A stretch of DNA of 64,000 bases from Rikenellaceae bacterium (GTDB lineage Bacteria; Bacteroidota; Bacteroidia; Bacteroidales; Rikenellaceae): the NCBI GenBank assembly GCA_015060165.1, contig SUZC01000013.1, forward strand, positions 1 through 64,000, given 5' to 3'. The translations under genes were made by a program, and so were the position numbers. Shown here in pieces: positions 1 to 7,780 of this stretch. Numbering within the stretch: the first letter of the stretch is position 1; every line of letters begins with the position of its first letter. Under the pieces are notes generated by a model, which did not search any database, had not been told where the DNA came from, and saw only the letters and a list, made by a program, of their open reading frames with translations.

Positions 1-194
1 GCTAACCAATGGTCAAGCCTCCGCAAAGATTTCTCAACACCTTTCAACTCCTGCTCGTAACTCTCGTATGCCCATACTCGCAGACTTGCCATATCGAAGT
101 CGACAAACTCTACTCGTCTACTCAACTCCGCAACAAGTGTTTCGTAACACTCCAACTCCGAGGCTTTAATCTCAATCTTTCGTCTGCGAGGCAT
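1..194 (-). CDS. Partial hypothetical protein (N-terminal part, runs off the window)
   Basis: A minus-strand reading frame opens with ATG at 194-192 and stays open to base 1, giving about 64 residues beginning MPRRRKIEIKASELE. It is highly charged and looks helical (basic N-terminus, then Glu/Leu/Arg-rich). I do not recognise the family. The start lies 45 bp downstream of the AlbA_2/ATPase gene and both read leftward, so the two may be co-transcribed cargo of the element that carries the integrase further right. The plus-strand frame over the same bases reads as low-quality sequence and is taken to be a shadow. The C-terminus is outside the window, so function cannot be inferred. Confidence 0.6.
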   Translation of the reverse strand, partial: MPRRRKIEIKASELECYETLVAELSRRVEFVDFDMASLRVWAYESYEQELKGVEKSLRRLDHWL

Positions 195-239
195 AAATTT
201 TAATTAAGAGTTATGTTACTTTGCACATTTTGCAAACTT

Positions 240-1742
240 TTACTCTACCTTTTTAGCTCGGTACTGCTGATTAGGATGGTTCATTGGGAATTTTCTTTCT
301 AATAGACCTTCATCAATCATTCTGGCAATATAATAATTCTTTATATATTGCGCACTGCGACCTACTCTATCAGCAATCTCCTCCAACGAACTATAATCTT
401 GACAACTATCAAGTATCACTCGCTGCATTTGCTCCTTGCTATAGCGTTTCTTACTAGCAATATTACTAGCAATATTACTAGCAATATTACTAGCAACATT
501 ACTATCTCCTGTCTTGTTTGCAAAGTCGAGATCTAACTGACCATCAGCCGTAAAGGCTGCATCCGCAACATTTACCCCAAATACTGTGATATTTGCTACT
601 GAGAATGTGGCATCGCCATTTCCATTCTCTCGCAACTCCTTTTGAACACGAGCAATACCTCTGTTGTATCTATTGACATAACCCAACAACTTCATTGCCT
701 CAGCAATAACGGGATTGCGATAGTCATTGACATTCGGGAAGTTCTCCTTATTGGCATTGCCATACAAGCCTCCAGCATTGTCAATCTCAATACGATTTTG
801 ATACTGGTAGAACTTTATAGGTGTGTTAGATTGATAATCTCTGTGCATCACGGCGTTCATCAGTAACTCTCGAATTGCCCAAGTAGGGTAGTTGTAAACC
901 ATCTTTTCTCGTAACGGACTTATCGGCTTGGGGCTCTTCTCAACGATAGCCGTCTCGATAAATGTGTCAAGTTTTGGCAATATATCGAGTAAGCAGCCTG
1001 AAAACTTATGCTCATTAACAATGTCCGCAGCATTATCCTCGCCCTTAAAGCGTACATATTGAACATACGCACCAGGGAGATAATACTCAGGTCGCTTACC
1101 GAATAGCAATATTGCTGCATAGGTTGGGCAGTCCTCCTTCAAACTATACAATCGAAGTGCTGCCATCTGCTCCTTAATATCACGCTTATCCTCAGTAAGC
1201 ACATCCTCGTCAACAGCCGCAGGCAGATAGATATTCTTAAACAAGTCTAATTTCAAGTCGTCGAGTGTAGCCTCTTTACAAGGATATGTCTCAAACGACC
1301 ATAGATTAGCCTGTCTGCGCTCCTTCAATGCTCTCTCCTCCGCCTCAGTCGCAATATCTTTTCGTGGACCAATACGAATCCAAGTCTTGCCTTTGAACTT
1401 TACAGGAGGAAATGGATGAGGTACAACCTCCACTACAAGCAAATCACCCTCATCGTATGAGAATTTCTCAACACTCATTGATGGGTACGGAAGAATATTA
1501 CCATCTGAGCGAATGGCGGTGATAGTTTTGTATAGTTTATCATCTACACGCAACCCCGAAAGCTTTCCATTGTCGTGTGCGCCAAGAATAAGGTATCCAT
1601 TCTTGCCACTTCCAGGCATGTCGTTTGAGAATGCACAGATAGCTTCGCAGAACTTCTTCATATTGTCCTTAGAAGATGTGCGCTCGATGTGATAATTCTC
1701 AATATCACCTATCATCGCCAATGCTTGGCCTTTGCTAATCAT
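240..1742 (-). CDS. AlbA_2 / HATPase_c_4-type ATP-binding transcriptional regulator
   Basis: A 500-residue protein of the type often annotated as 'ATP-dependent DNA helicase RecG-related' or 'putative DNA-binding domain protein'. Residues about 10-135 fit the Schlafen-like AlbA_2 domain (ERTSSKDN..., GYLILGAHDNGKLSG, then WIRIGPRKDIAT). Residues about 280-390 fit the HATPase_c_4 region (AIRELLMNAVMHRDY, then IEIDNAGGLYG and NRGIARVQKEL). The C-terminus has a winged-helix-like part (SSLEEIADRVGRSAQYIKNY). Between the ATPase part and the helix-turn-helix is a four-unit SNIA-type repeat, from a 12-bp DNA repeat. It lies just downstream of the integrase gene on the same strand, so it is probably cargo or a regulator of the mobile element. 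The family is usually thought to be regulatory; a defence role is possible but not shown here. Confidence 0.8.
   Translation of the reverse strand: MISKGQALAMIGDIENYHIERTSSKDNMKKFCEAICAFSNDMPGSGKNGYLILGAHDNGKLSGLRVDDKLYKTITAIRSDGNILPYPSMSVEKFSYDEGDLLVVEVVPHPFPPVKFKGKTWIRIGPRKDIATEAEERALKERRQANLWSFETYPCKEATLDDLKLDLFKNIYLPAAVDEDVLTEDKRDIKEQMAALRLYSLKEDCPTYAAILLFGKRPEYYLPGAYVQYVRFKGEDNAADIVNEHKFSGCLLDILPKLDTFIETAIVEKSPKPISPLREKMVYNYPTWAIRELLMNAVMHRDYQSNTPIKFYQYQNRIEIDNAGGLYGNANKENFPNVNDYRNPVIAEAMKLLGYVNRYNRGIARVQKELRENGNGDATFSVANITVFGVNVADAAFTADGQLDLDFANKTGDSNVASNIASNIASNIASKKRYSKEQMQRVILDSCQDYSSLEEIADRVGRSAQYIKNYYIARMIDEGLLERKFPMNHPNQQYRAKKVE
451..504. repeat. 12-bp tandem repeat inside the AlbA_2 protein gene
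   Basis: TTACTAGCAATA is repeated head to tail at 451, 463 and 475, followed by a one-base variant at 487 (TTACTAGCAACA) and a half unit at 499. Read on the minus strand it encodes SNVA-SNIA-SNIA-SNIA-S at about residues 414-431. Since the unit is 12 bp (four codons), gain or loss of copies would change linker length without breaking the frame. Confidence 0.95.
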
Positions 1743-1768
1743 ATCCTGTATGCTTTTATATCTGATTA

Positions 1769-1776
1769 CAAATATA
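1769..1776 (-). promoter_or_regulatory. Predicted -7 box for the AlbA_2 protein gene
   Basis: On the minus strand the sequence is TATATTTG, an exact match to the Bacteroidetes -7 consensus TAnnTTTG, 26 nt before the ATG at 1742. No good -33 TTTG lies at 19-21 nt. It sits between the stop codon of the integrase and the start of the downstream gene. Confidence 0.55.
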
Positions 1777-1784
1777 CGAATTTT

Positions 1785-3086
1785 TTACTTTCCTGCGAAA
1801 TATGGGTGATTCATCAACTCAATAGCGGTCTGTTCCTCGGTGATTTTGATGTACTTCATAAACTCCTTCTCGGTCTTATGTCCCGTAATCTTCATAATCG
1901 CAATCGTAGGGATGCCTGCCAAATACATATTTGTAGCTCCGCTACGGCGTGCGGTGTGAGTTTTAACAAGTTCGCATTTCTCAACCAGGTGCGACTTCTT
2001 CTCGCCACTCTCAACATACGATACCTCGACCATATCGACAATGCCAGCCTCGCGAGCAATCTCCTTGATGTACTTGTTTACCTTCTGCTCGTATGCCTTC
2101 GGCAAACGATTTTCGTACTTATCAAGAATTGCTTGCAACTCGACACGAATAGGGATAACAACCCTATTACCTGTTTTTTGCTGTTTAAGGTCAATTACTC
2201 GCTGACCATTCTCCAATGTACGGATATTACCTTCGTTTATAGTCGAATAATCACTAAATCGCTGTGCCGTATAACATCCCACAAGGAAAATATCCCTCGC
2301 AATGCTCTTATGTTTATCACCCTTCAAATCAACCTCTGCAATAGCCTTAATTTCCGACTCCGTAAGGTAGATATTCTCTACCTCGGCTGTCAGTACACGA
2401 AACTTACGACTCTCAATCAAGCCATTATCGTGCAAACCCTCCTCACGAGCTGCACGCATAATGATTTTAAGCTCTTTAATGAGGCGACCAATCGTATTTA
2501 TAGAGTAGTCTTTTGCTGTGAAGTAGGCAACGAAGTCATCGTAAAATTTGAGGTCTATATCGCCAAAGTCATATCGTTTATGCTTCGCCATGCAGAACTC
2601 GTCAAACTGAACAATGAAACCTTTATAGTTTTTTATTGTCGAAAGTCCGTATCGCAACTTATGGATATTAAGACGCTCGCCACTCTCCATCTCTTGTACA
2701 TATCGGGTGATATAATCCGTTAGCGACTCACGACTACGCACACGTTTGCCATTAGCCACACTACGAGGATGGTGGAACGAGTAGATAATCTTCTCCAACT
2801 TCGTCTTTGTCATTGCGAGTTCTGGGTCTTTGGCAATCTCACCCAAGATAAAACTTCGCAACTCCGAAAGATTCTTCATCAATTCTCTGCCTTGTTGTTC
2901 GGAGAAATCATAGGTGAAAGCAAAGCGACTTTTCACACTCTGCTTTTTATTATCCCAAGCATCAGACCAAACCAAATAGTGAGTTTCGGCATAGAACGAA
3001 GTGTGCCTATCTACATTGAAGCGAATATATACTTTTGTTAATATATTCTTGCGTGTTGTGCGTGTCTTATATGCAAAAGTTGCCAT
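1785..3086 (-). CDS. Tyrosine recombinase / integrase of a mobile element
   Basis: The protein has 433 residues from the chosen start. An upstream in-frame ATG at 3134 exists, but a -7 box at 3110-3117 would put the transcript start after it, so I take the ATG at 3086 (MATFAYKTRTTRKN). The N-terminal part resembles the Arm_DNA-bd_5 / SAM_5 domains of Bacteroidetes integrases. The catalytic set is complete: R276 (TAQRFSDY), H377 and R380 (HTARR), H403 (TGHKT) and nucleophile Y412 (KEFMKYI). It probably catalyses integration and excision of the element whose cargo lies to its left. Chromosomal genes seem to begin to its right, so one element end should lie between about 3090 and 3410. Confidence 0.93.
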   Translation of the reverse strand: MATFAYKTRTTRKNILTKVYIRFNVDRHTSFYAETHYLVWSDAWDNKKQSVKSRFAFTYDFSEQQGRELMKNLSELRSFILGEIAKDPELAMTKTKLEKIIYSFHHPRSVANGKRVRSRESLTDYITRYVQEMESGERLNIHKLRYGLSTIKNYKGFIVQFDEFCMAKHKRYDFGDIDLKFYDDFVAYFTAKDYSINTIGRLIKELKIIMRAAREEGLHDNGLIESRKFRVLTAEVENIYLTESEIKAIAEVDLKGDKHKSIARDIFLVGCYTAQRFSDYSTINEGNIRTLENGQRVIDLKQQKTGNRVVIPIRVELQAILDKYENRLPKAYEQKVNKYIKEIAREAGIVDMVEVSYVESGEKKSHLVEKCELVKTHTARRSGATNMYLAGIPTIAIMKITGHKTEKEFMKYIKITEEQTAIELMNHPYFAGK

Positions 3087-3109
3087 ATTCCATAATCTTA
3101 ATTCTTCTG

Positions 3110-3117
3110 CAAAGATA
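3110..3117 (-). promoter_or_regulatory. Predicted -7 box of the integrase gene
   Basis: TATCTTTG on the minus strand fits TAnnTTTG and lies 23 nt before the ATG at 3086. This supports the shorter integrase start. The -33 region is taken up by the GTACGGCA direct repeat. Confidence 0.55.
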
Positions 3118-3125
3118 TAAAATTC

Positions 3126-3144
3126 GTACGGCATTTGTACGGCA
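3126..3144. repeat. GTACGGCA direct repeat upstream of the integrase
   Basis: GTACGGCA occurs at 3126-3133 and again at 3137-3144, with an 11-bp period. It lies in the expected -33 area of the integrase promoter, so it may be an operator or an integrase-binding site. This is inference from position only. Confidence 0.5.
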
Positions 3145-3275
3145 ATTACAAAATTTTCTCAAATTTTAATTTATGTCAGTTTTCATCAAGTATACATAAA
3201 CCATTGATATATAAGACAATTAAAATTAAAAGAAATTAAATTTGATTAAAATTTATAGCGTTCGCTTCGGACCTC

Positions 3276-3316
3276 AAAAAACCCTTCTACAAGCACTTGT
3301 AGAGGGGTTTTTAATT
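3276..3316. terminator. Hairpin terminator without an obvious upstream gene
   Basis: AAAAACCCTTCTACAAG pairs with CTTGTAGAGGGGTTTTT (one G-T pair, 2-base loop), flanked by A and T runs, so it can work on either strand. No plus-strand gene ends immediately to its left. It could be the orphaned 3' end of a transcription unit cut off by insertion of the integrase element. Confidence 0.75.
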
Positions 3317-3317
3317 T

Positions 3318-3351
3318 TTTACGCCATTATTTACGACCTTTTTACGCCATT
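3318..3351. repeat. TTTACGCCATT direct repeats, possible attachment region
   Basis: TTTACGCCATT is found at 3318-3328 and 3341-3351, with the variant TTTACGACCTT between them at 3330-3340, so there are three tandem units of about 11-12 bp. They lie between the integrase and the first gene of chromosomal type. Arm or core sites of tyrosine recombinases look like this, but the other element end is outside the window, so the assignment is tentative. Confidence 0.4.
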
Positions 3352-3415
3352 CGCTTTGATTTTTTTCATACACTATAATATTGGATTAGGTATAGATTAT
3401 TCAGAAAAGTTTCAC

Positions 3416-3423
3416 TAAATTTG
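3416..3423 (+). promoter_or_regulatory. Predicted -7 box of the propeller lipoprotein gene
   Basis: TAAATTTG matches TAnnTTTG exactly, 37 nt before the ATG at 3460. Confidence 0.5.
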
Positions 3424-3459
3424 TGAAAACATAACCCCATTAACTATACTCAATTTTTT

Positions 3460-4524
3460 ATGATGAGAGTGAGTAACATAATTATCAAAATGACTATTCC
3501 AATTGTCTCCATTATTTTTAGCAGTTGTAATAGCGGTGATGGCATAGTGAAATGCGAAATGCCAAAGAGTGTGGCTCTTTCGGGACGCGATGCTAAAATC
3601 GAAGTTATGGGTGCGTTGGGCCTTAAAGTTGTGGATACCATGCTTGTAATAACGACTATGAAAACCACAGGCTTTTGGTCTTTCTATTCGTTGGACGACA
3701 AGGAGCATATGGGCGATTTTCTGAGTAAAGGCAATAGTGATAAAGAGTTTCTTGGCAAGCCAACAGTGGGTACTCAGCACTTTGAGAAAGATGAAAACGG
3801 TAACGATATCTGTTACATATATGATTTTCGCAAAGGTGGATTCAAGAGGTTTAATATGACTAAAAGTATTCGTGAAAATAGCTTGGATATCGTTCCGATG
3901 GAGATTAAAATCCCAGCCACAGTTTTTTCGTGGACGATGCTTGACTTTGATAATATTGTCATATCAGAACCCGATGAATCTCGCACATTTGAGAGGAGGT
4001 CTCTTTTGTCAAATAATCAGAGAATTGAAAAGCCCGTTTTTGCGATATTCGAGAATATGGTGACCAAACCCGATGGTGATATAAATGATATTGGAACTTT
4101 TATGGGTCATCGTCCTCATCTCAACCGAATTGTCGAATGTGGCAAAAAATTGAATCGAATATATCTCTACGACATAGATGGCGGTTTTTCTAAAATATTG
4201 AGCGTCAAAGAAGATGTACCATCGAATGTGAGTACAGTAATTGAGACATCTCCCGAATTGAAGCAAGATTGCTTCCGCTATTTGGAGTGTTTCGACGACT
4301 GCTTCTGTGTGTTATTCTCTGGTAATGACGCTCTGAAAGAGGAAACCAACCCGCAGAATTCAAAGATATTTATTTTTGATTGGGAAGGCAATCCCATTGT
4401 TGGCCTAAACCTTGACAGATATGTTAATTCGTTCTCGTTTGATTGGGCAAATAAAAGAGTGTTCACATTGAATTATTCCACCGAAGAGATTTCAGAATTT
4501 GATATATCACAGTTGGAAATTTAA
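3460..4524 (+). CDS. Lipoprotein with TolB-like / 6-bladed beta-propeller fold
   Basis: A 354-residue protein starting with a double Met (the second Met at 3463 is equally possible) and a lipoprotein signal with lipobox IFSSC. The rest has repeated beta-rich blocks ending in short acidic or aromatic strands, such as VVDTMLVITTM, SIFIFDWEGN-type turns and SFDWANKRVFTLNYS. These are typical of the BF3164-like / TolB_like_15 family common in Bacteroidales. The family is secreted and anchored to a membrane, and no enzymatic role is established. It has its own promoter and is followed by a strong terminator at 4550-4584, so it appears to be a single-gene unit. The family call rests on general pattern, not on a diagnostic motif. 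Confidence 0.7.
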   Translation: MMRVSNIIIKMTIPIVSIIFSSCNSGDGIVKCEMPKSVALSGRDAKIEVMGALGLKVVDTMLVITTMKTTGFWSFYSLDDKEHMGDFLSKGNSDKEFLGKPTVGTQHFEKDENGNDICYIYDFRKGGFKRFNMTKSIRENSLDIVPMEIKIPATVFSWTMLDFDNIVISEPDESRTFERRSLLSNNQRIEKPVFAIFENMVTKPDGDINDIGTFMGHRPHLNRIVECGKKLNRIYLYDIDGGFSKILSVKEDVPSNVSTVIETSPELKQDCFRYLECFDDCFCVLFSGNDALKEETNPQNSKIFIFDWEGNPIVGLNLDRYVNSFSFDWANKRVFTLNYSTEEISEFDISQLEI

Positions 4525-4549
4525 GATTGTTACTTCTCTAAAAAGCCAG

Positions 4550-4584
4550 AACCTGCCTAACAAACTTTTGTAAGGCAGGTTTTC
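4550..4584 (+). terminator. Rho-independent terminator after the propeller lipoprotein
   Basis: AACCTGCCTAACAAA pairs with TTTGTAAGGCAGGTT around a 2-base loop (one mismatch) and is followed by TTTT. Confidence 0.85.
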
Positions 4585-4613
4585 CGAATGTGAGGCTTCT
4601 ATAAATCATACTA

Positions 4614-4644
4614 TTGCTAATCTGTGAATTATTTTCTATATTTG
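4614..4644 (+). promoter_or_regulatory. Promoter of the alpha/beta hydrolase-like gene
   Basis: TTG at 4614-4616, a 20-nt spacer, then TATATTTG at 4637-4644, fitting the Bacteroidetes promoter. The ATG follows 41 nt later. Confidence 0.7.
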
Positions 4645-4685
4645 TAAAGGTCTAACTTGAATAGAAACCTTAAACTCTGCATATT

Positions 4686-5711
4686 ATGAACAAAATCGTT
4701 TTATCTCTCGTGGGGCTTTTGGCACCCCTCTGCTTGTGGGCTCAGATCGACGAATCGCGCCCAACGGCCGAGAATCCTATCAAATCATCAGATAGCCATC
4801 AGGAACGCATCTATACCATCAATGACAAATACAAAGATGTGGTTATAGTGGTAAATGCTCCGCTGGAGATGGACGCCAAGAAGAAGACCAAGATGATACT
4901 CTATGCCCTGCCTAATGGCAACGACATTGAGTACACCGCAGGTAAGGTACGCAAGGAGGATGAGGATTTCCGCTACGATGTGCAACACATCGCGGCGCAG
5001 ACTCGCTGGCTCAGAGAGAATAAACCTCAATATAACTATGTTACGGTCTATCTGCAAGCCTCGATGCGTTCGTGGGGTACTTGGCGTCGCCTGCACCGCG
5101 AAAACGGCCTCTCGGCAAAGATTCTGCCCGCCATCATTCAGGATATGGCCGACCTCTACAAGCCATACAACCCTTCAATCACGCTCAGCTCGCACTCGGG
5201 CGGAGGATATTTCATATTTGAGTATCTGCGCGTAGCAGAGAAGATAAACCCCGTAATCGAGCGTATCGCATTTTTGGATAGCACCTACGGTTACGAGGAG
5301 AAAGACTATAAGGATAAGCTCACCAAGTGGCTCAAGAACAAGAAGCATTATCTAAATGTCACTTCATATCAAGACAGTACCGTTATCTACAACGGCAAGC
5401 CGCTGGTAAGCCCAACGGGAGGTACCTGGTGGCGCAGCCAAAAGATGCAGCGTGACCTTGCCGAGAAGTATAAATTTGAGAAGGTGGAGGACGATACATA
5501 TCTTAACTTCTATGCAAACGACGGCCAAATTGCCATCAACCTTGTGAAAAATCCTACGGGGGCTATTTACCATACTGTATTGGTCGAGAAGAACGGATTT
5601 ATAGATAGTTTCCTCTCAGGAACTTCGGAGTGGGGCAAAGGCTATCAGTTCTGGGGCGATAGGGTCTATAATCATCTCATAAAAAAGGCCCCAATGATAA
5701 AACAACATTAA
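4686..5711 (+). CDS. Secreted alpha/beta-hydrolase-like protein
   Basis: 341 residues. A signal peptide (MNKIVLSLVGLLAPLCLWAQ) suggests export to the periplasm or beyond. A serine-hydrolase-type elbow, LSSHSGGGYF, lies near residue 170 after a long alpha/beta region, and an aspartate in IAFLDSTYG near residue 200 lies where an acid residue would be expected. The fold is therefore probably alpha/beta hydrolase, but I cannot name a substrate. The ending HTVLVEKNGFIDSFLSGT may carry the catalytic His. It stands alone between its own promoter and the terminator at 5724. Alternatives are an esterase or a peptidase of the S9/S33 type. Confidence 0.65.
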   Translation: MNKIVLSLVGLLAPLCLWAQIDESRPTAENPIKSSDSHQERIYTINDKYKDVVIVVNAPLEMDAKKKTKMILYALPNGNDIEYTAGKVRKEDEDFRYDVQHIAAQTRWLRENKPQYNYVTVYLQASMRSWGTWRRLHRENGLSAKILPAIIQDMADLYKPYNPSITLSSHSGGGYFIFEYLRVAEKINPVIERIAFLDSTYGYEEKDYKDKLTKWLKNKKHYLNVTSYQDSTVIYNGKPLVSPTGGTWWRSQKMQRDLAEKYKFEKVEDDTYLNFYANDGQIAINLVKNPTGAIYHTVLVEKNGFIDSFLSGTSEWGKGYQFWGDRVYNHLIKKAPMIKQH

Positions 5712-5723
5712 ATTGACTGAAAA

Positions 5724-5766
5724 TATAAGAGGTTGTCCAACTGATGCGTTGGCAACCTCATATGTT
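5724..5766 (+). terminator. Terminator between hydrolase gene and repeat
   Basis: GAGGTTGTCCAAC (5729-5741) pairs with GTTGGCAACCTC (5748-5759), extended by ATAT/ATAT and followed by GTTTTT. A near-identical stem-loop follows the MFS gene at 33545. Confidence 0.85.
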
Positions 5767-5770
5767 TTTA

Positions 5771-5924
5771 AGAAACGCCAAAAGAGCCACCTTACAACAC
5801 AAGAAAATCGTATATTTTGAGCTATTTTTAGGCTCTCGAAGAGTGAAAAACCGCAGCATACTGGGCGTATGTGAGGATTTTGAGGTCGAGAGAAACGCCA
5901 AAAGAGCCAAAATATACGGTTTTC
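5771..5924. repeat. Quasi-palindromic intergenic repeat after the MATE gene
   Basis: The 19-mer AGAAACGCCAAAAGAGCCA occurs at 5771-5789 and again, identically, at 5891-5909, exactly 120 bp apart. In addition GAAAATCGTATATTTT (5803-5818) is the inverse of AAAATATACGGTTTTC (5909-5924), one mismatch. CTCTCGA and TCGAGAG lie inside. The minus-strand transcript of the MATE gene would fold here straight after the stop codon, so the element may end that transcript. It is not obviously the same family as the 220-bp element. Confidence 0.75.
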
Positions 5925-5926
5925 TT

Positions 5927-7312
5927 CTATATCGAAATCTCTTTCGATGGATTCTTGCGTAACTTACGGAGCTGGTAGGCCAGCAACGCAGCCGCCAAAA
6001 GGGCTGCCAAAGCATCGGCTAACGGAATTGCATACCACACACCATCAACGCCCAAATGTTGCGGCAGGGTGTAGAGCAACGGCACGATAAAGAGCATCTG
6101 GCGCGACACCGATATGATGATGGCTCGTTTGGCCTTACCGATGCACTGGAAGAAATTACCCACCACAATCGAGAATCCCACAATCGGGAAGGCCAGCAGG
6201 ATAAGCCTCAGACCACGAGCCGACTGCTCGATAAGAGTTGTGGCATTACCCGTTCCGTCCTCGCTCACAAAGATTCTTACCACCTCGTAGGGGAACAATT
6301 CGCAGACAATAAATCCCACAACCGTAGTGAGCGTGGCCCAGCCGATGGTCATATAGAGTGTCTTGCTCACACGGTCGTATTTGCGTGCGCCGTAGTTGTA
6401 GCCGATAATTGGTTGCATACCCTGCGTCAGACCCAGCACAATCATCGTGAAGATGAAGGCCACACGATTCACAATGCCATAGGCTCCGATGGCCGTATCG
6501 CCGCCATACTCCTGCAATACATTGTTGACCACGATAACCACCACGCAGGCGCAGACGTGAATCGCAAAGGGGGCCATTCCGATACCGATGATATTCTTGA
6601 TAATCTCCCAACGGAAGCGGAAGATGCCGTGACGGAATCGCAGAAAACTGCTGGGCGAAGAGAAATGCACAATCTGAATGATGAGTGGCACCAACTGCGC
6701 AATCACAGTAGCCCACGCCGAGCCCGCTATGCCCCACTTGAATCCGAAAATAAACAGAGCGTCGAGCGTGCCATTGACGGCAATCGAAATGAGCATCATC
6801 GCCATTGCTTTTTGGGGGTAACCCGTCACGCGAACTATACAGTTAAGCCCTAAATATAAGTGAGTTACAACGTTACCATAGAGAATGATTTGCATATAGT
6901 CGCGAGCGTAGCCGATGGTCTGAGTGCTTGCCCCGAAGAAGTAGAGCAAGTCGTCGATAAAGATAAGCCCCAGCAGAGTGAAGATAAGTCCCATCGCCAC
7001 GTTGAGCAGCACCACGTTACCCAGAATCTGCTCGGCAGCCTGCTTATTGCCCTGCCCCAGACGAATCGACGTTATGGCAGCCGAACCGGCTCCCACCATC
7101 GCCCCAAATGCTGCACCAAGATTCATCATCGGCATCGTCAGCGCTAGACCAGAGATGGCCAGAGGACCAACACCTTGACCGATGAAGATACTGTCCATGA
7201 TATTGTATAGCGAAGAGGACACCTGCGCAATGATTGCGGGCATCGCATAACGCTTCAACAGCTTACCAAGGGAGTCGGTGCCTAACGAAAGAGGTGAATC
7301 TTGAATACTCAT
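5927..7312 (-). CDS. MATE family multidrug / toxin efflux transporter
   Basis: 461 residues from the chosen start MSIQDSPLSLGTDSLGKLL. The longer frame from 7360 would place translation before the predicted promoter at 7321-7328, so it is rejected. About twelve membrane segments in two halves are typical of MATE exporters. The N-half has PAIIAQVSSSLYNIMDSIFIGQ and the C-half LGLTQGMQPIIGYNYGARKYDRV, the usual MATE signature places. Such proteins sit in the inner membrane and export cationic drugs or metabolites using Na+ or H+ gradients; the substrate here is not known. The stop codon abuts the palindromic repeat at 5771-5924. Confidence 0.92.
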   Translation of the reverse strand: MSIQDSPLSLGTDSLGKLLKRYAMPAIIAQVSSSLYNIMDSIFIGQGVGPLAISGLALTMPMMNLGAAFGAMVGAGSAAITSIRLGQGNKQAAEQILGNVVLLNVAMGLIFTLLGLIFIDDLLYFFGASTQTIGYARDYMQIILYGNVVTHLYLGLNCIVRVTGYPQKAMAMMLISIAVNGTLDALFIFGFKWGIAGSAWATVIAQLVPLIIQIVHFSSPSSFLRFRHGIFRFRWEIIKNIIGIGMAPFAIHVCACVVVIVVNNVLQEYGGDTAIGAYGIVNRVAFIFTMIVLGLTQGMQPIIGYNYGARKYDRVSKTLYMTIGWATLTTVVGFIVCELFPYEVVRIFVSEDGTGNATTLIEQSARGLRLILLAFPIVGFSIVVGNFFQCIGKAKRAIIISVSRQMLFIVPLLYTLPQHLGVDGVWYAIPLADALAALLAAALLAYQLRKLRKNPSKEISI

Positions 7313-7320
7313 AACGACTG

Positions 7321-7328
7321 CAAAGGTA
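7321..7328 (-). promoter_or_regulatory. Predicted -7 box of the MATE gene
   Basis: TACCTTTG on the minus strand fits TAnnTTTG; the ATG starts only 8 nt later, so the leader must be very short. A TTTG-like -33 falls in the AATTTTGAACG stretch at about 7350, part of a TTCAAAATTCAA repeat. Confidence 0.5.
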
Positions 7329-7404
7329 ATACTTTTTATAATGCAACGTTCAAAATTCAAGATTCAAATTAGGTTAAATACACATCATCCCGTAATAAAA
7401 ATCA

Positions 7405-7624
7405 CGTCATTCCACATTTTTACATCAACCTATCTGCGGTGATAGTATCAGGGTATATGTAAAAATGCTGTAATCAACCTTTTATTAAAAACCTTCCGAA
7501 GAACAACCTTTGCTGCAAAGTTTATTCTTTGCGAGGTACTTTTTCCAAAGGTAGATTCTTACATTTTTGTATGGTAGTTAGTAGCATCACCTACCCTCTC
7601 CAATACAAAAATGTCAGAATGACG
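7405..7624. repeat. 220-bp quasi-palindromic element, copy A
   Basis: The ends are inverted: CGTCATTCCACATTTTTAC at 7405 against the reverse of ATACAAAAATGTCAGAATGACG at 7603-7624. Each half also has its own perfect dyad: CATTTTTACAT (7415-7425) with ATGTAAAAATG (7457-7467), and ACATTTTTGTAT (7561-7572) with ATACAAAAATGT (7603-7614). AATCAACCTTT at 7473 and AAAGGTAGATT at 7547 are also inverse. It contains no coding frame. Copy B at 33911-34130 has the same length and order. The element looks like a MITE or BIME-type intergenic repeat. Confidence 0.85.
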
Positions 7625-7780
7625 GTTTTATATTACCACCCGAAGACCAATTTTTAATTCTGAATTCCCCTCGCCCACCTAAAACGTTTTTAAACAATTT
7701 TAATAATTGGCTTTTTCGGGGTAAATTCCAAGAAATTACACCTAAAAATGCAAAAAAATCAAAAAATTCCATCAAAAAAA

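Noticed and set aside
451..504. CRISPR-like array
   Set aside because: Units are 12 bp and contiguous without spacers, and they are in frame in a gene.
1689..2723. 344-codon plus-strand frame
   Set aside because: It lies entirely opposite the integrase and the start of the AlbA_2 gene, has no domain-like features and no start signal; it is a shadow.
3135..3415. tRNA gene as integration site
   Set aside because: No cloverleaf or GTTCGA T-loop sequence seen; only a terminator and direct repeats.
5744..5962. 72-codon frame in the repeat after the MATE gene
   Set aside because: Made up of the direct and inverted repeats and runs into the MATE gene; no start signal.
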